Source: an uncultured Flavobacteriaceae bacterium
Lineage (GTDB): Bacteria > Bacteroidota > Bacteroidia > Flavobacteriales > Flavobacteriaceae
Length of the DNA stretch: 13,108 nucleotides
Direction of reading: 5' to 3'
NCBI GenBank assembly: GCA_913052425.1
Contig: CAJXEG010000024.1
Coordinates: forward strand, 1-13,108
Positions within the stretch are counted from its first letter, which is position 1. Each line of letters opens with the position of its first letter. The notes below the pieces were generated by a model. It was not told the DNA's origin, searched no databases, and was given only the letters and a program-made list of their open reading frames with translations. Shown here piece after piece: positions 1-8,090 of this stretch. Both the position numbers and the translations under genes were made by a program.

Positions 1-91
1 AACCCTGGAAGCTTTTGCCAATATCCGTGAAAAATTGGAGAATGGTACTTACCGACGAATTTCTGACGCCTTGTCTGCGACCATCAAGTAA
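1..91 (+). CDS. 3' end of an unidentified protein gene (partial)
   Basis: Reading from base 2, an open frame of 29 codons runs to a TAA at 89-91. The peptide is charged and probably helical (it ends ...RRISDALSATIK). The rest of the gene lies left of the window, and I do not recognise the family from this tail. It is convergent with the broken multicopper oxidase gene on the other strand, and the two 3' ends overlap by 8 bases (84-91). Codon use looks like normal coding sequence, but a 29-residue tail is weak evidence, so the call rests on the open frame up to the window edge and its tidy end at the neighbour's stop. Confidence 0.5.
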   Translation, partial: TLEAFANIREKLENGTYRRISDALSATIK

Positions 92-540
92 TTTCGTATT
101 GTAACATCATCCCGTCGTTTTCGTGCTCCAATATGTGACAATGAAATACATATCTCCCTTTTTGATCGCCAAAGGGAATAATGATCTTTACCTTTTCCCC
201 TGTTTTGACCAAAAAAGTGTCTTTGTACCCCAATTCTGGAGGCAACAGTAGGTTTCTTCCCCCAATTCTCTCTAATATTTGAAATTGAACCCCGTGCAAG
301 TGCATTGGATGATCAAAGGATCCTGCGGTATTGTCAAATTCCCAAATTTCAACTGTATTGGCTTTAACCCTTTCATCGACCCTCTTGGGGTCATAAGTTT
401 TACCATTTATTCTATGGATACTCTTCATCCCGATCATTCCCCTGCTTGACAGTTGAAACTTTCTGGTTTTGATGGCTGTTTCGGGGGCGATTTTCTCCAG
501 GGTTGAAAGTTTTTTGGGTAAGGTGAAGTCATCATCAAGG

Positions 541-546
541 TTTTTT
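541..546 (-). other. Frameshift at a six-A run in the multicopper oxidase gene
   Basis: On the coding strand a run of six A (TTTTTT at 541-546 on +) sits where protein similarity moves from one frame to another: ...LLQFLIEK before it and NLDDDFTLPKK after it. One extra A gives GAA AAA AAC CTT (E-K-N-L) and joins the two frames cleanly. Without it the frame runs on as unrelated residues to a TGA at 434-436. The lesion is therefore most simply the loss of one A from a run of seven, either a real slippage mutation or a homopolymer sequencing error. Confidence 0.8.
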
Positions 547-961
547 CGATCAAGAATTGAAGCAGCCTCTGGTCGTTGTTCTTTTTGTCAATCAGATTAA
601 CAACGGTGTTGATTTTTTGTTGTGAGAAATTGACCAAAACATCTGCTCTTTCTCCAGGTGCGAGGGTGAGTGAATCTATACTGTGAGATTGATCCAAAAA
701 GCCACAATCGGTCCCGATAAGTGTAAAAGGAAGCGCATGGGTTAAAGCCAAATCATAGATTCTTGCATTGAAACCATTTAAAATCCTCAAGCGGTAGCTG
801 GAAGTCCCTACAGACCTAAAAACTTTATGAACACCATTTACACAAATGTAATCTCCCAACATACCCCATATGATTTCGTGGTCACTGACAGTATAGTCTA
901 GGGAAGCTCCAATACTTCTTTTGTCTTGAATAATGAGAGGTATTTCACGTTCTTTTTTGGG

Positions 962-964
962 TTA
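962..964 (-). other. In-frame nonsense codon (TAA) in the multicopper oxidase gene
   Basis: The codon after ...EQKLH is TAA, and the same frame continues without further stops through a normal domain 1-2 linker and into domain 2. The position fits a Leu in the family's usual linker (LxLP...IPLIIQDK), so TTA to TAA is a likely single change, though CAA, AAA or GAA to TAA are also possible. ATG codons downstream, such as the one at 860-862, could not restart a functional enzyme because the N-terminal copper ligands would be missing. Confidence 0.85.
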
Positions 965-1581
965 ATGAAGTTTCTGTTCTGTGGTATCTCGAATTAAAAT
1001 CGTTCCTTCTAGGCCTTTATAAACTTGAGAGGCTGTATGGTTTATCGGGTGGGGATGATACCAGTAGGTAACGGCGCGATTATTGACCCTAAATTGGTAT
1101 CGGAAAATTTGTCCAGTGGATAGGGTGTCATCCGGATGCCCATCCATAGGTGCCGGAGGTGTCATTCCATGCCAGTGAATGTTTGAGTTTTCTTGAAGTT
1201 GGTTTGAAAACTGAACATTTAAAAGTGTACCTTTTTCAAGTGATAGGTTAGGGCCAAGAATTCCACCTTTTTGATATCCCAGAACACTGGTGGTTTTTCC
1301 TGAGCTAAGCACTGCGCTGGTATATTGAGCGATGAGATGTCCTCCATTAATCTCTTTTGGAATGGGGAGTGGCGAACCAAACTTATCCAATGTGGTTTTT
1401 TTGTCAGAACCGTTCTGCTTTTCGTCAGATTCTGTATTTTTTGGGAGATGAGTAATCCTTTCCTTATTGTAACCGAATGACATCAAAAGATTGGCACTGA
1501 TCAAAAGAGATGACCAACAATAGCTAAGCTGCTGTATGAAGTGTTTACGCTTCATTATTGGGGCAAAATGAAAACTATATA

Positions 1582-1597
1582 AACCCAGATCAGGGTT
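1582..1597. terminator. Weak hairpin between dnaN and the multicopper oxidase gene
   Basis: AACCC (1582-1586) and GGGTT (1593-1597) form a 5 bp stem with a 6-base loop, 15 bases past the dnaN stop. On the - strand it is followed by a T-rich but not uniform stretch. It could be a weak terminator for dnaN, but the stem is short and the site may be chance. Confidence 0.2.
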
Positions 1598-1611
1598 AAA
1601 TGAACGATAAT

Positions 1612-2730
1612 TTAGTCATTGAGCATTACCGGCATCACCAGCATGGTAACCTCTTCTCCATCATCCAGATGATCTATGGGGGTTATGATCCCGGCGCGGT
1701 TGGGCAGTGACATAGAGAGTTTGATCTCGTCACAACTGATGTTGTTCAGCATTTCGATCAAAAACCTGGAGTTGAATCCGATTTGCAAATCATCTCCCAA
1801 ATACTCACAGCCCAATCTTTCCTCGGCTTTGTTGCTGTAGTCAAAATCCTCGGCGGATACCTGTAGTTCGGCACCGGCCAGCTTGAGTCTGACTTGGTGG
1901 GTTGTTTTATTGGAAAATATACTGACCCTGCGAACCGAGTTGAGAAATTCGGTACGTGCAATCTGCATCACATTGGGATTTTCTTTGGGGATGACCGCTT
2001 CGTAGTTGGGGTATTTACCTTCGACCAATCGGCAGGTCATTCTGACGTTTCCAAAGCTGAATTCTGCATTGGTTTCATTGTATTCAATCACCACATCTTC
2101 GTCTATGCCTTGCAGTATACCTTTGAGCAATTGAAGGGGTTTTTTGGGCATGATGAATTCAGCATTTTTGTTCGCTTTTATGTCGGTACGTGTATATTTA
2201 ACCAATTTATGAGCATCCGTAGCCACAAAGGTCAATTCGGAGGTGTTGAATTGAAAAAACACACCACTCATCACGGGTCTGAGGTCGTCATTGCCCGAAG
2301 CAAAAAGTGTGGCGTTGATGGCCGTTGCCAGAATTTGACCGTTGATATGGGTCTTGATGGGATCTTTAACCTGTGCTGCTCTGGGGAAGTCCTCGCCATT
2401 GAGGTAGGCCACGGCATATTTACCGTTATTGGCGCTTATTTCTACGGTATTGTTTTCGGTTTTGACAAAAGTCAAAGGTTGTTCCGGAAAAGTTTTTAGG
2501 GTATCCAAAATCAGTCGGGCAGGTAGGGCGATCATTCCACTGTCTTGCGACTCTACTTCTATGGTAGCGGACATGGAGGTCTCTAGGTCTGATGCCGTCA
2601 AAACCAATTGACTGCCATTGAGATGGAATAAAAAATTATCCAAAATGGGAAGGGTATTGGTATTGTTGATGATTCCTCCCAAAATCTGGAGTTCTTTAAG
2701 TAGTGATTCGCTGGAAACAATAAACTTCAT
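1612..2730 (-). CDS. dnaN: DNA polymerase III subunit beta (sliding clamp)
   Basis: Product of 372 aa, the normal length for the bacterial beta clamp. It starts MKFIVSSESLLKEL and ends VTMLVMPVMLND, matching the family's conserved ends, and includes IIPKENPNVM-like clamp sequence in domain 3. It should form three similar domains of about 120 residues each; two copies close into a ring around DNA, tether the replicative polymerase, and offer a docking pocket to other replication and repair proteins. It lies 67 bp after gldG on the same strand, in a place away from dnaA, so it may be transcribed with the gliding genes. The gap between gldG and dnaN is very AT-rich (2731-2797) and could hold its own promoter, but I see no exact flavobacterial TAnnTTTG box. 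The ATG start at 2728-2730 has no Shine-Dalgarno sequence. Confidence 0.97.
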   Translation of the reverse strand: MKFIVSSESLLKELQILGGIINNTNTLPILDNFLFHLNGSQLVLTASDLETSMSATIEVESQDSGMIALPARLILDTLKTFPEQPLTFVKTENNTVEISANNGKYAVAYLNGEDFPRAAQVKDPIKTHINGQILATAINATLFASGNDDLRPVMSGVFFQFNTSELTFVATDAHKLVKYTRTDIKANKNAEFIMPKKPLQLLKGILQGIDEDVVIEYNETNAEFSFGNVRMTCRLVEGKYPNYEAVIPKENPNVMQIARTEFLNSVRRVSIFSNKTTHQVRLKLAGAELQVSAEDFDYSNKAEERLGCEYLGDDLQIGFNSRFLIEMLNNISCDEIKLSMSLPNRAGIITPIDHLDDGEEVTMLVMPVMLND

Positions 2731-2797
2731 GAGTTTAAAATTAATTTTTATAAAAATAAACTTTAGGCCATTTCCAAAAAAATGAAGTTATTAAAAG

Positions 2798-4489
2798 TTA
2801 TCGACCAAATCTGCGGATTCTCCAACGGTAAATCAATCCTCCCATAAGCAATAAAATCATCAAGGGAATCAGCAGCAGTGCCGTTTTCAAAAAGCCGGAG
2901 ATCTGCGCTATTTTTTGGAAATCCAGCCGGGGAAGCTCAACCGTTTTGTTCTGGAGTTTAAGCAGTTTTTGATTGCCCATCAAATAGTGAACTGTTTGTT
3001 GTAGGAACACTTTGTTAAAGTAAAAATTATTCGTCCATTTGTCGTATCCCAGTTCGAGCGGGTTGCCCTTGTCCACTTGGTTTTCTGCAATGGATCCGCT
3101 GGAAAAAACGATCATCTGACTGTTGGCTTTTGTTTTCTTCTCATCGAGCTTTACAGGAGGGACTCTGTTGTCATATGCTGAAGTGAATTCCCCTTCTATC
3201 AAAACCCCTAGAGCTTGTGATTTTTGATCGAACAAGGCGGGATTTAGTTTTTCCGAGGCTTCTTTTAATGCAATACCCGCAGGGGTTTGTAGCGTTTGTG
3301 AAAAATCGGAACTGCTGATGAGTATTGTTTTATCTAATTGATTTTTTAGGGTGTCGATCGTAGAGGGAAAAGGCACAAACACGTTGCCGGCATTGCTTCC
3401 AAACAGTTCTTCTTGTTTGGGTTTTGCCAGGGGGTAATAGGGCCAGGGATAGGGCAAATATTGAGCCTGACGATCCGTTCCGCTGGCCAGTACCACCGGA
3501 GCGCAATACAGATCTTTGGTCAGATTTTTTTGCAATCTGAAACCGTATTTAAAAAATGCATTCTCCATGTTGAGCGATCGTCCCACTGCCACTGCCGATC
3601 CACCGGAATTGAACAAACTGTCCCGATTGACGGCAACTGCATTGATGGCCCACCACTGTTTTCCTCCCTGCATCAGGTATTGATCCAATAGGTATTTTTC
3701 AGTTTCACTAAAGGACTCAGTAGGATTGGATACCAGCAATAGTTCAAAGCGTTTTAGGTTTTGGAGGGTTTTTTCCGGGTCCTTTTCCAAAGCTTTTAGA
3801 TCGAAGGAAGCCAACTGATAATAAGGTTGGAGACTGCGCATAAAATCTGCAATCTTTACGGCCTCTGAGGTGCCGTGAGAGGTCAATACCGCCAAACTTG
3901 GTTTTTGTTTTTGTTTGATCTTATAGAAAGCATCGTAAAAGTGAAACTCCAGTTGGGCGATGGAGCGGTTGATTTTTTGTTGTTCGTCATCCCCCAGCAC
4001 TTTTTCCAGTAAGGGGATTCTCAGGGTCTTGTTCCCATCGTTGATCATGGCCCAAGGGAAAACAACCGTTTGTTCAAGGGCTTGCTTTTGGTCGGCCACG
4101 ATATATTCCGGGGGGAGTCCATACTGCGTCATTTCTCCGATCAGTGCTTCGGTGCTTGCTGCTCCCTCAAAAGGATTGATAAAACCTACTACCAACTGAT
4201 CCGTATGTTCTTCCATTCCCTTTATCAATGTTGTGATTTCGCGTTGTAAACGGAGGTAGTCGGCAGGAAGTTTACCCGTCAAAAAAATATCGATTTTTAG
4301 TGGTTTTTCCAGTTCACTTAAAAGAGTTTTGATATTATCGCTTAGGGTGTAGCGTTGGTCTTGGGTCATGTCCCAACGGTAATCAATGCCTTGAGCCAAT
4401 AGGATCAAAAGCACTGGAATGAGTAGGTTTTTAACCCAATGCGTTTTATTTTTCAAGCCTCGTGATTTTTGATTCTGTACAACAGCCAT
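2798..4489 (-). CDS. gldG: Gliding motility-associated ABC transporter substrate-binding protein GldG
   Basis: Product of 563 aa with one N-terminal membrane segment (about residues 20-36), a long extracytoplasmic part of the ABC-type uncharacterised (IFT52/GldG-like) family, and a C-terminal membrane segment (about 533-555) followed by the basic tail YRWRIRRFGR. The sequence just after the first segment (TQDQRYTLSDNIKTLL) is typical of GldG. In Flavobacterium johnsoniae, GldA (ATPase), GldF and GldG form an ABC transporter reported to be needed for gliding; some gliding relatives lack it, so its role may be accessory. Start: the ATG at 4489 overlaps the end of gldF by 37 bases. A TTG at 4454-4456 is in the same frame and overlaps the gldF stop as TTGA, giving 552 aa with the membrane segment intact. 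I keep the ATG, but the TTG is a real alternative. Confidence 0.92.
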   Translation of the reverse strand: MAVVQNQKSRGLKNKTHWVKNLLIPVLLILLAQGIDYRWDMTQDQRYTLSDNIKTLLSELEKPLKIDIFLTGKLPADYLRLQREITTLIKGMEEHTDQLVVGFINPFEGAASTEALIGEMTQYGLPPEYIVADQKQALEQTVVFPWAMINDGNKTLRIPLLEKVLGDDEQQKINRSIAQLEFHFYDAFYKIKQKQKPSLAVLTSHGTSEAVKIADFMRSLQPYYQLASFDLKALEKDPEKTLQNLKRFELLLVSNPTESFSETEKYLLDQYLMQGGKQWWAINAVAVNRDSLFNSGGSAVAVGRSLNMENAFFKYGFRLQKNLTKDLYCAPVVLASGTDRQAQYLPYPWPYYPLAKPKQEELFGSNAGNVFVPFPSTIDTLKNQLDKTILISSSDFSQTLQTPAGIALKEASEKLNPALFDQKSQALGVLIEGEFTSAYDNRVPPVKLDEKKTKANSQMIVFSSGSIAENQVDKGNPLELGYDKWTNNFYFNKVFLQQTVHYLMGNQKLLKLQNKTVELPRLDFQKIAQISGFLKTALLLIPLMILLLMGGLIYRWRIRRFGR

Positions 4490-5193
4490 TTGCTGAGATA
4501 GAGTACGATGTAGTTAAAACCCAGAAAGTAGACCTCATCTTTGAGGGTGATCACGCCTTGCCGGAGGTTGAGGTAATGCTCGAATATACCCACAGCATTG
4601 AAAAAGTGATAGAGTTCTTGCTGTTCCATAAGGTCTGCGATGCCTTTCCATACATAGAACTGAACAAAGCAAAGCAAGAGGGCTGTCATAAAAGCAGTTG
4701 CTTGACTTTTGGTGAGCAATGCCGATAAAATTCCAAGTGCAACAAAACTGGCTCCCACGCAAAACAATCCCCAATAGGCAGCGATGGTGCTGCCCCAATC
4801 AATGCCACTGTCCCCGATCTTAAGGGCGTCGATAGCAAAAAAATAGACTACCGTGGGCAATAAAGCCGTCAATAACAGCATCAGGTTGGCGATGTATTTG
4901 GCCAGTAGGATCTGCCAAAGGCCTAGGGGTTTGGTCAACAACAATTCCAAAGTTCCCAAACGTTTTTCGTCCGAAAAGCTGCGCATACACAAAGCTGGTA
5001 CGAGCAGTAAAAACAACCAAGGGGCAAGGACAAAGAAGGCGTTAAGGTCTGCAAATCCGGCGTTCAGCAGATTGAAATCGGTGTCCAAAAACCACAGGAA
5101 AAGAGTGGACAACGTCAGGAAAAATCCCAAACTCAGATAGCCCAAGGGGGTACTAAAAAAAACAAACCACTCTCTTTTGACCAATGCCCACAT
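4453..5193 (-). CDS. gldF: Gliding motility-associated ABC transporter permease GldF
   Basis: A 246-residue integral membrane protein with six predicted hydrophobic segments and the opening MWALVKREWFVFFSTPLGYL, typical of ABC-2 type permeases of the GldF family; the loop FSDEKRLGTLELLLTKP is also characteristic (charged EKRxGTLE motif). It would form the membrane channel of the GldA-GldF-GldG transporter, whose cargo is not known. I chose the ATG at 5193, one base after the stop of the upstream SAM-hydrolase-family gene (TAATATG). An in-frame TTG three codons upstream (5202) would overlap that gene, and homologues begin near the ATG. gldG follows with overlapping frames. No gldA ATPase gene is in the window, consistent with gldA lying elsewhere in other flavobacteria. 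Confidence 0.93.
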   Translation of the reverse strand: MWALVKREWFVFFSTPLGYLSLGFFLTLSTLFLWFLDTDFNLLNAGFADLNAFFVLAPWLFLLLVPALCMRSFSDEKRLGTLELLLTKPLGLWQILLAKYIANLMLLLTALLPTVVYFFAIDALKIGDSGIDWGSTIAAYWGLFCVGASFVALGILSALLTKSQATAFMTALLLCFVQFYVWKGIADLMEQQELYHFFNAVGIFEHYLNLRQGVITLKDEVYFLGFNYIVLYLSKWLLYRIKNHEA

Positions 5194-5194
5194 A

Positions 5195-6025
5195 TTATTC
5201 AAACTTAATGGTTATGGATTCTCTGTACTCCAAGCCAAAAAGCGATTGGGCACTACCTACGGTTTGGGTGTTGCTTTTGTAAATGGCCAATTCGAGGTGA
5301 TCTGCATCGTTGAAAAGCGCGATTTTTTTACCGTCCTCATCTCTTTTTTCCTTGGGAATGGAAAAGTCGATGGCGTCGCTATAGGTTTCGTACACTTTTC
5401 TGAATTTGACATTTCGGGCAAAAATGGTAAAAGGTCTGGATTTTCCCACTTCGTTGAATAATTTCCGGGTGATGTTGGTGATCACATTGCCATAATTATC
5501 GACATAGATCACCGCGCCCAAGATTTGATCTTCTTGTTGGTTGACCACGGGTCGCAATTCTTTGATTTCTTTGATCTGCTCCACGGACTTGCCCACCACT
5601 TCTAAGGTACCCTTGCGAGAGATGTGTGCAGCGACCCAGACAAACACCTCCAAGACAGGGTAGGAGGTCGGCATTTTGTCATGGATGTTAATCGCTACCA
5701 TTTTTTCGGATTTTAGATCTCCTTTGATCATGGTAAAAATACCATTGTCTGCCCCGATAAAATAATGTCCGTCAAAATACATGGCCAGGTGTTGGTTTTC
5801 CTGGGTCTTTTCGGATTCTACTCCAATGATATGAATGCTGCCTTTGGGAAAGGTTTTGTAAGCATTTTTTAGTACATAGGCAGCTTCGGTGGGGTTGTAG
5901 GGGGTGATTTGGTGACTGATATCAACAATTTGTGGATTTTCTACTGTACTGAGAATGGCTCCTTTTACCGCTGCAACGGCGTAATCTTTATTTCCAAAAT
6001 CGGTCATTAAAGTTACTATCGGCAT
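5195..6025 (-). CDS. SAM hydroxide adenosyltransferase family protein (DUF62)
   Basis: 276 aa. The N-terminus PIVTLMTDFG (D9), IVDISHQI (33-40), FIGADNGIF (89-97) and YVDNYGNVITNI (174-185) place it in the SAM hydroxide adenosyltransferase (DUF62) family, whose studied members hydrolyse S-adenosylmethionine to adenosine and methionine and which is related to the fluorinase/chlorinase fold. The usual DPGVGTxR and HGRD signatures are not visible: at those places this protein reads GVESEKTQEN (68-77) and YPVLEVF (122-128), so activity is uncertain. It is the first gene of the run with gldF and gldG; its stop is one base before the gldF ATG, so translation is probably coupled. The start is an ATG at 6023-6025 without a Shine-Dalgarno, divergent from phoH. 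Confidence 0.9.
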   Translation of the reverse strand: MPIVTLMTDFGNKDYAVAAVKGAILSTVENPQIVDISHQITPYNPTEAAYVLKNAYKTFPKGSIHIIGVESEKTQENQHLAMYFDGHYFIGADNGIFTMIKGDLKSEKMVAINIHDKMPTSYPVLEVFVWVAAHISRKGTLEVVGKSVEQIKEIKELRPVVNQQEDQILGAVIYVDNYGNVITNITRKLFNEVGKSRPFTIFARNVKFRKVYETYSDAIDFSIPKEKRDEDGKKIALFNDADHLELAIYKSNTQTVGSAQSLFGLEYRESITIKFE

Positions 6026-6049
6026 AGGAGTTTAGTGGATAAAATTATT

Positions 6050-6057
6050 TAAATTTG
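6050..6057 (+). promoter_or_regulatory. Candidate flavobacterial -7 promoter box for phoH-purC
   Basis: TAAATTTG is an exact match to the Bacteroidota -7 consensus TAnnTTTG. It lies 49 bases before the phoH start, which would leave a leader of about 40 bases. The matching -33 TTG is not clear: at the expected distance (around 6030) the sequence is GTTTAG, one base off. In this AT-rich region a chance match is possible. Confidence 0.4.
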
Positions 6058-6106
6058 AAAATAGACATACCACAAGCAAAAATAATTTTTTTTAATTGAC
6101 TATCCT

Positions 6107-7060
6107 TTGAACGAAATAAAAATTGAACTTTCTGAGGTCAATCCTCAGGAATTTTTCGGGCAGCAAAACATCAACATTCAAAAATTAAGGTACTATTTTC
6201 CCAAGCTAAAGATCGTTGCCAGAGGCAGCACTCTGAAAGCTTTTGGTGAAGAGGCCATACTGGAGGAGTTCGGAAAACGCGTGGACATGTTGATTACCCA
6301 CTTTGGCAAATACAACCACCTCAATGAGGAAACCATCGAGCGTATCATTACTGCCAGCACCCCCACCGACTTTGATCCCGCTTCGGACAAAGACAATTTT
6401 ATCCTTCACGGTGTGGGTGGAAAGATCATCAAAGCCCAGAGTTACAATCAACAGCGTTTGTTGGAAACCTCCAAAAATAAAGATATGATCTTTGCCATTG
6501 GCCCGGCGGGAACCGGTAAAACCTATACCGGAGTAGCCCTTGCTGTAAAAGCACTCAAAGACAAACAAGTAAAAAGGATTATCCTGACCCGTCCGGCAGT
6601 AGAGGCAGGGGAGAACCTGGGTTTCCTTCCCGGGGATTTAAAAGAGAAATTAGACCCCTATATGCAACCGCTCTACGATGCCCTAAGGGACATGATCCCA
6701 CAGGAAAAACTCAACAGCCATATCGAAAACGGCACCATCCAAATTGCGCCCTTAGCTTTTATGCGGGGCCGGACTTTGGACAATGCCTTTGTGATTTTGG
6801 ACGAAGCCCAAAATACCACCCACGCACAAATGAAAATGTTTTTGACCCGTATGGGGCGCAATGCCAAATTTATGTTAACGGGCGACCCCGGACAGATTGA
6901 TTTGCCCCGCAGGGTGATCTCTGGTCTTAAAGAAGCCCTTTTGATCCTTAAAGAGACAGAAGGCATCGGCATCATTACCTTGGACGAAAAAGACGTGATC
7001 CGTCATTCCTTGGTCAAAAAAGTCATCGACGCTTATAAACGAATCGAACATCATAATTAA
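6107..7060 (+). CDS. phoH: PhoH family ATPase
   Basis: 317 aa, the normal length for PhoH/PhoL proteins. An N-terminal KH-like part (about 30-70, with [16 protein letters not shown]) is followed by the PhoH ATPase: Walker A GPAGTGKT (132-139), [17 protein letters not shown] (161-177), and Walker B VILDEAQN (229-236), then [11 protein letters not shown]. PhoH proteins bind and hydrolyse ATP and are linked to RNA metabolism and ribosome/phosphate stress in other bacteria; the exact role here is unknown. The start is TTG at 6107-6109: upstream in frame there is a TAA at 6083-6085 and no ATG or GTG between, and the resulting NEIKIEL start matches the family. The next Met is inside the protein. 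It is followed at once by purC (TAATG), so the two form an operon. Confidence 0.95.
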   Translation: MNEIKIELSEVNPQEFFGQQNINIQKLRYYFPKLKIVARGSTLKAFGEEAILEEFGKRVDMLITHFGKYNHLNEETIERIITASTPTDFDPASDKDNFILHGVGGKIIKAQSYNQQRLLETSKNKDMIFAIGPAGTGKTYTGVALAVKALKDKQVKRIILTRPAVEAGENLGFLPGDLKEKLDPYMQPLYDALRDMIPQEKLNSHIENGTIQIAPLAFMRGRTLDNAFVILDEAQNTTHAQMKMFLTRMGRNAKFMLTGDPGQIDLPRRVISGLKEALLILKETEGIGIITLDEKDVIRHSLVKKVIDAYKRIEHHN

Positions 7061-8016
7061 TGCCATTGATCAATACACTCACCCATTGCGATGTTCATTT
7101 TCCGGGCCAGTTGTCCCACTACAACGGCAAAGTCAGGGAGGTTTACGAACTGGAGAACGATTTACTGGTCATGGTGGCATCAGACCGCCTGTCGGCTTTT
7201 GATGTGGTCATGCCCAAAGGAATTCCCTACAAAGGGCAAATCCTCAACCAGATCGCGACCAAGATGATGGCCGATACCGAAGATATAGTACCCAACTGGC
7301 TGACCGCTACCCCCGACCCCAATGTGGCCATTGGCCAACGCTGCGACCCTTTTAAGGTTGAAATGGTCATCCGGGGCTATCTCTCCGGCCATGCCGCAAG
7401 GGAATACAAAGCCGGAAAAAGAAGCCTCTGTGGGGTGGATATGCCCGGGGGCATGATCGAAAACGACGCTTTTCCCATCCCCATCATCACCCCTGCCACC
7501 AAAGCCGAAGAGGGCCATGACGAAGACATTTCCCGCGAAGCCGTCATCGAACAGGGCATTGTCAGCGAAGCCGACTACCTTCAATTGGAAAAATACACCC
7601 GGGCTCTTTTTCAAAGGGGAACCGAGATCGCCCGAAAACAGGATTTGATTTTGGTGGATACCAAATACGAATTCGGTAAAAACACCAAAGATGAAATCGT
7701 TTTGATCGATGAGATCCATACTCCGGATTCTTCCCGTTATTTTTATGCCGATGGCTATAACGAACGCCAAGCCGAGGGAGCCCCACAAAAACAATTGTCC
7801 AAAGAATTTGTCCGACAGTGGTTGATCTTAAATGGCTTTCAAGGCCTTGAGGGGCAGGAAGTTCCTTTTATGTCCGACCCATACATCAACTCCATATCCG
7901 AACGCTATATCGAGTTGTATGAAAATATTACCGGAGAAAGTTTTGTTAAGGCAGATACCTCCCATATTGCTCAACGAATTCAGGAGAATGTGCTGAGCTA
8001 TTTAGAAGGATTGTAG
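7060..8016 (+). CDS. purC: Phosphoribosylaminoimidazole-succinocarboxamide synthase (SAICAR synthetase)
   Basis: 318 aa. It makes SAICAR from CAIR, aspartate and ATP, a step of de novo purine synthesis in the cytoplasm. Visible signatures: the ATP-binding start [11 protein letters not shown] (21-31), [19 protein letters not shown] (41-59), the first family signature [11 protein letters not shown] (100-110) and the second, LVDTKYEFG (198-206), then [11 protein letters not shown]. At about 318 residues it is the longer form, like the yeast enzyme and unlike the roughly 240-residue E. coli PurC. The ATG at 7060-7062 shares one base with the phoH stop (TAATG), so translation is coupled to phoH. 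It ends 74 bases before the convergent hydrolase gene. A T8 run directly follows the stop (8017-8024), but I see no stem before it to call a terminator. Confidence 0.98.
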   Translation: MPLINTLTHCDVHFPGQLSHYNGKVREVYELENDLLVMVASDRLSAFDVVMPKGIPYKGQILNQIATKMMADTEDIVPNWLTATPDPNVAIGQRCDPFKVEMVIRGYLSGHAAREYKAGKRSLCGVDMPGGMIENDAFPIPIITPATKAEEGHDEDISREAVIEQGIVSEADYLQLEKYTRALFQRGTEIARKQDLILVDTKYEFGKNTKDEIVLIDEIHTPDSSRYFYADGYNERQAEGAPQKQLSKEFVRQWLILNGFQGLEGQEVPFMSDPYINSISERYIELYENITGESFVKADTSHIAQRIQENVLSYLEGL

Positions 8017-8090
8017 TTTTTTTTGATTGATCACTGAAAACGCCAACTTGATGTCTTGGACGATTCGTACGATCCCAACCCTCTGAGTGA

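Larger units (their letters stand above)
84..1555 (-). pseudogene. Multicopper oxidase (CotA/SufI-like), broken by a nonsense codon and a frameshift
   Basis: Three adjacent reading frames together encode one three-cupredoxin-domain multicopper oxidase, a family that oxidises metals or phenols with O2 outside the cytoplasm. From the ATG at 1553-1555, the first piece (197 aa) has a basic, hydrophobic N-terminus weakly like a Tat signal, then HWHG (H127, H129) and YHPHP (H167, H169). It stops at an in-frame TAA (962-964). The same frame resumes at once with PKKEREIPLIIQDK, the usual linker into domain 2. Around 541-546 the frame shifts; in the other frame the protein goes on as LPKKLSTLEKI and reaches HPMHLHG and HCHILEHENDGM near the end. 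Adding one base gives exactly 491 codons, a normal family length. All ten copper-ligand histidines and the type 1 Cys and Met remain, so the decay is recent, or one lesion is a sequence error. No neighbour points to a substrate. Confidence 0.9.

Noticed and set aside
1894..2499. Long + strand open frame (201 codons) opposite dnaN
   Set aside because: It is antisense to a full-length, clearly conserved dnaN and its translation shows no recognisable domain; it is a shadow frame.
6101..6109. TATCCTTTG as a -7 promoter box for phoH
   Set aside because: It has three bases instead of two between TA and TTTG and overlaps the only possible start codon, so transcription would begin inside the gene.
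7180..7794. 204-codon - strand open frame inside purC
   Set aside because: Opposite strand of a strongly conserved enzyme; the frame is kept open by the codon bias of purC.
8017..8090. Bidirectional terminator between purC and the convergent hydrolase
   Set aside because: A T8 run is present right after the purC stop, but no stem longer than 4-5 bp could be found before it or elsewhere in the gap.
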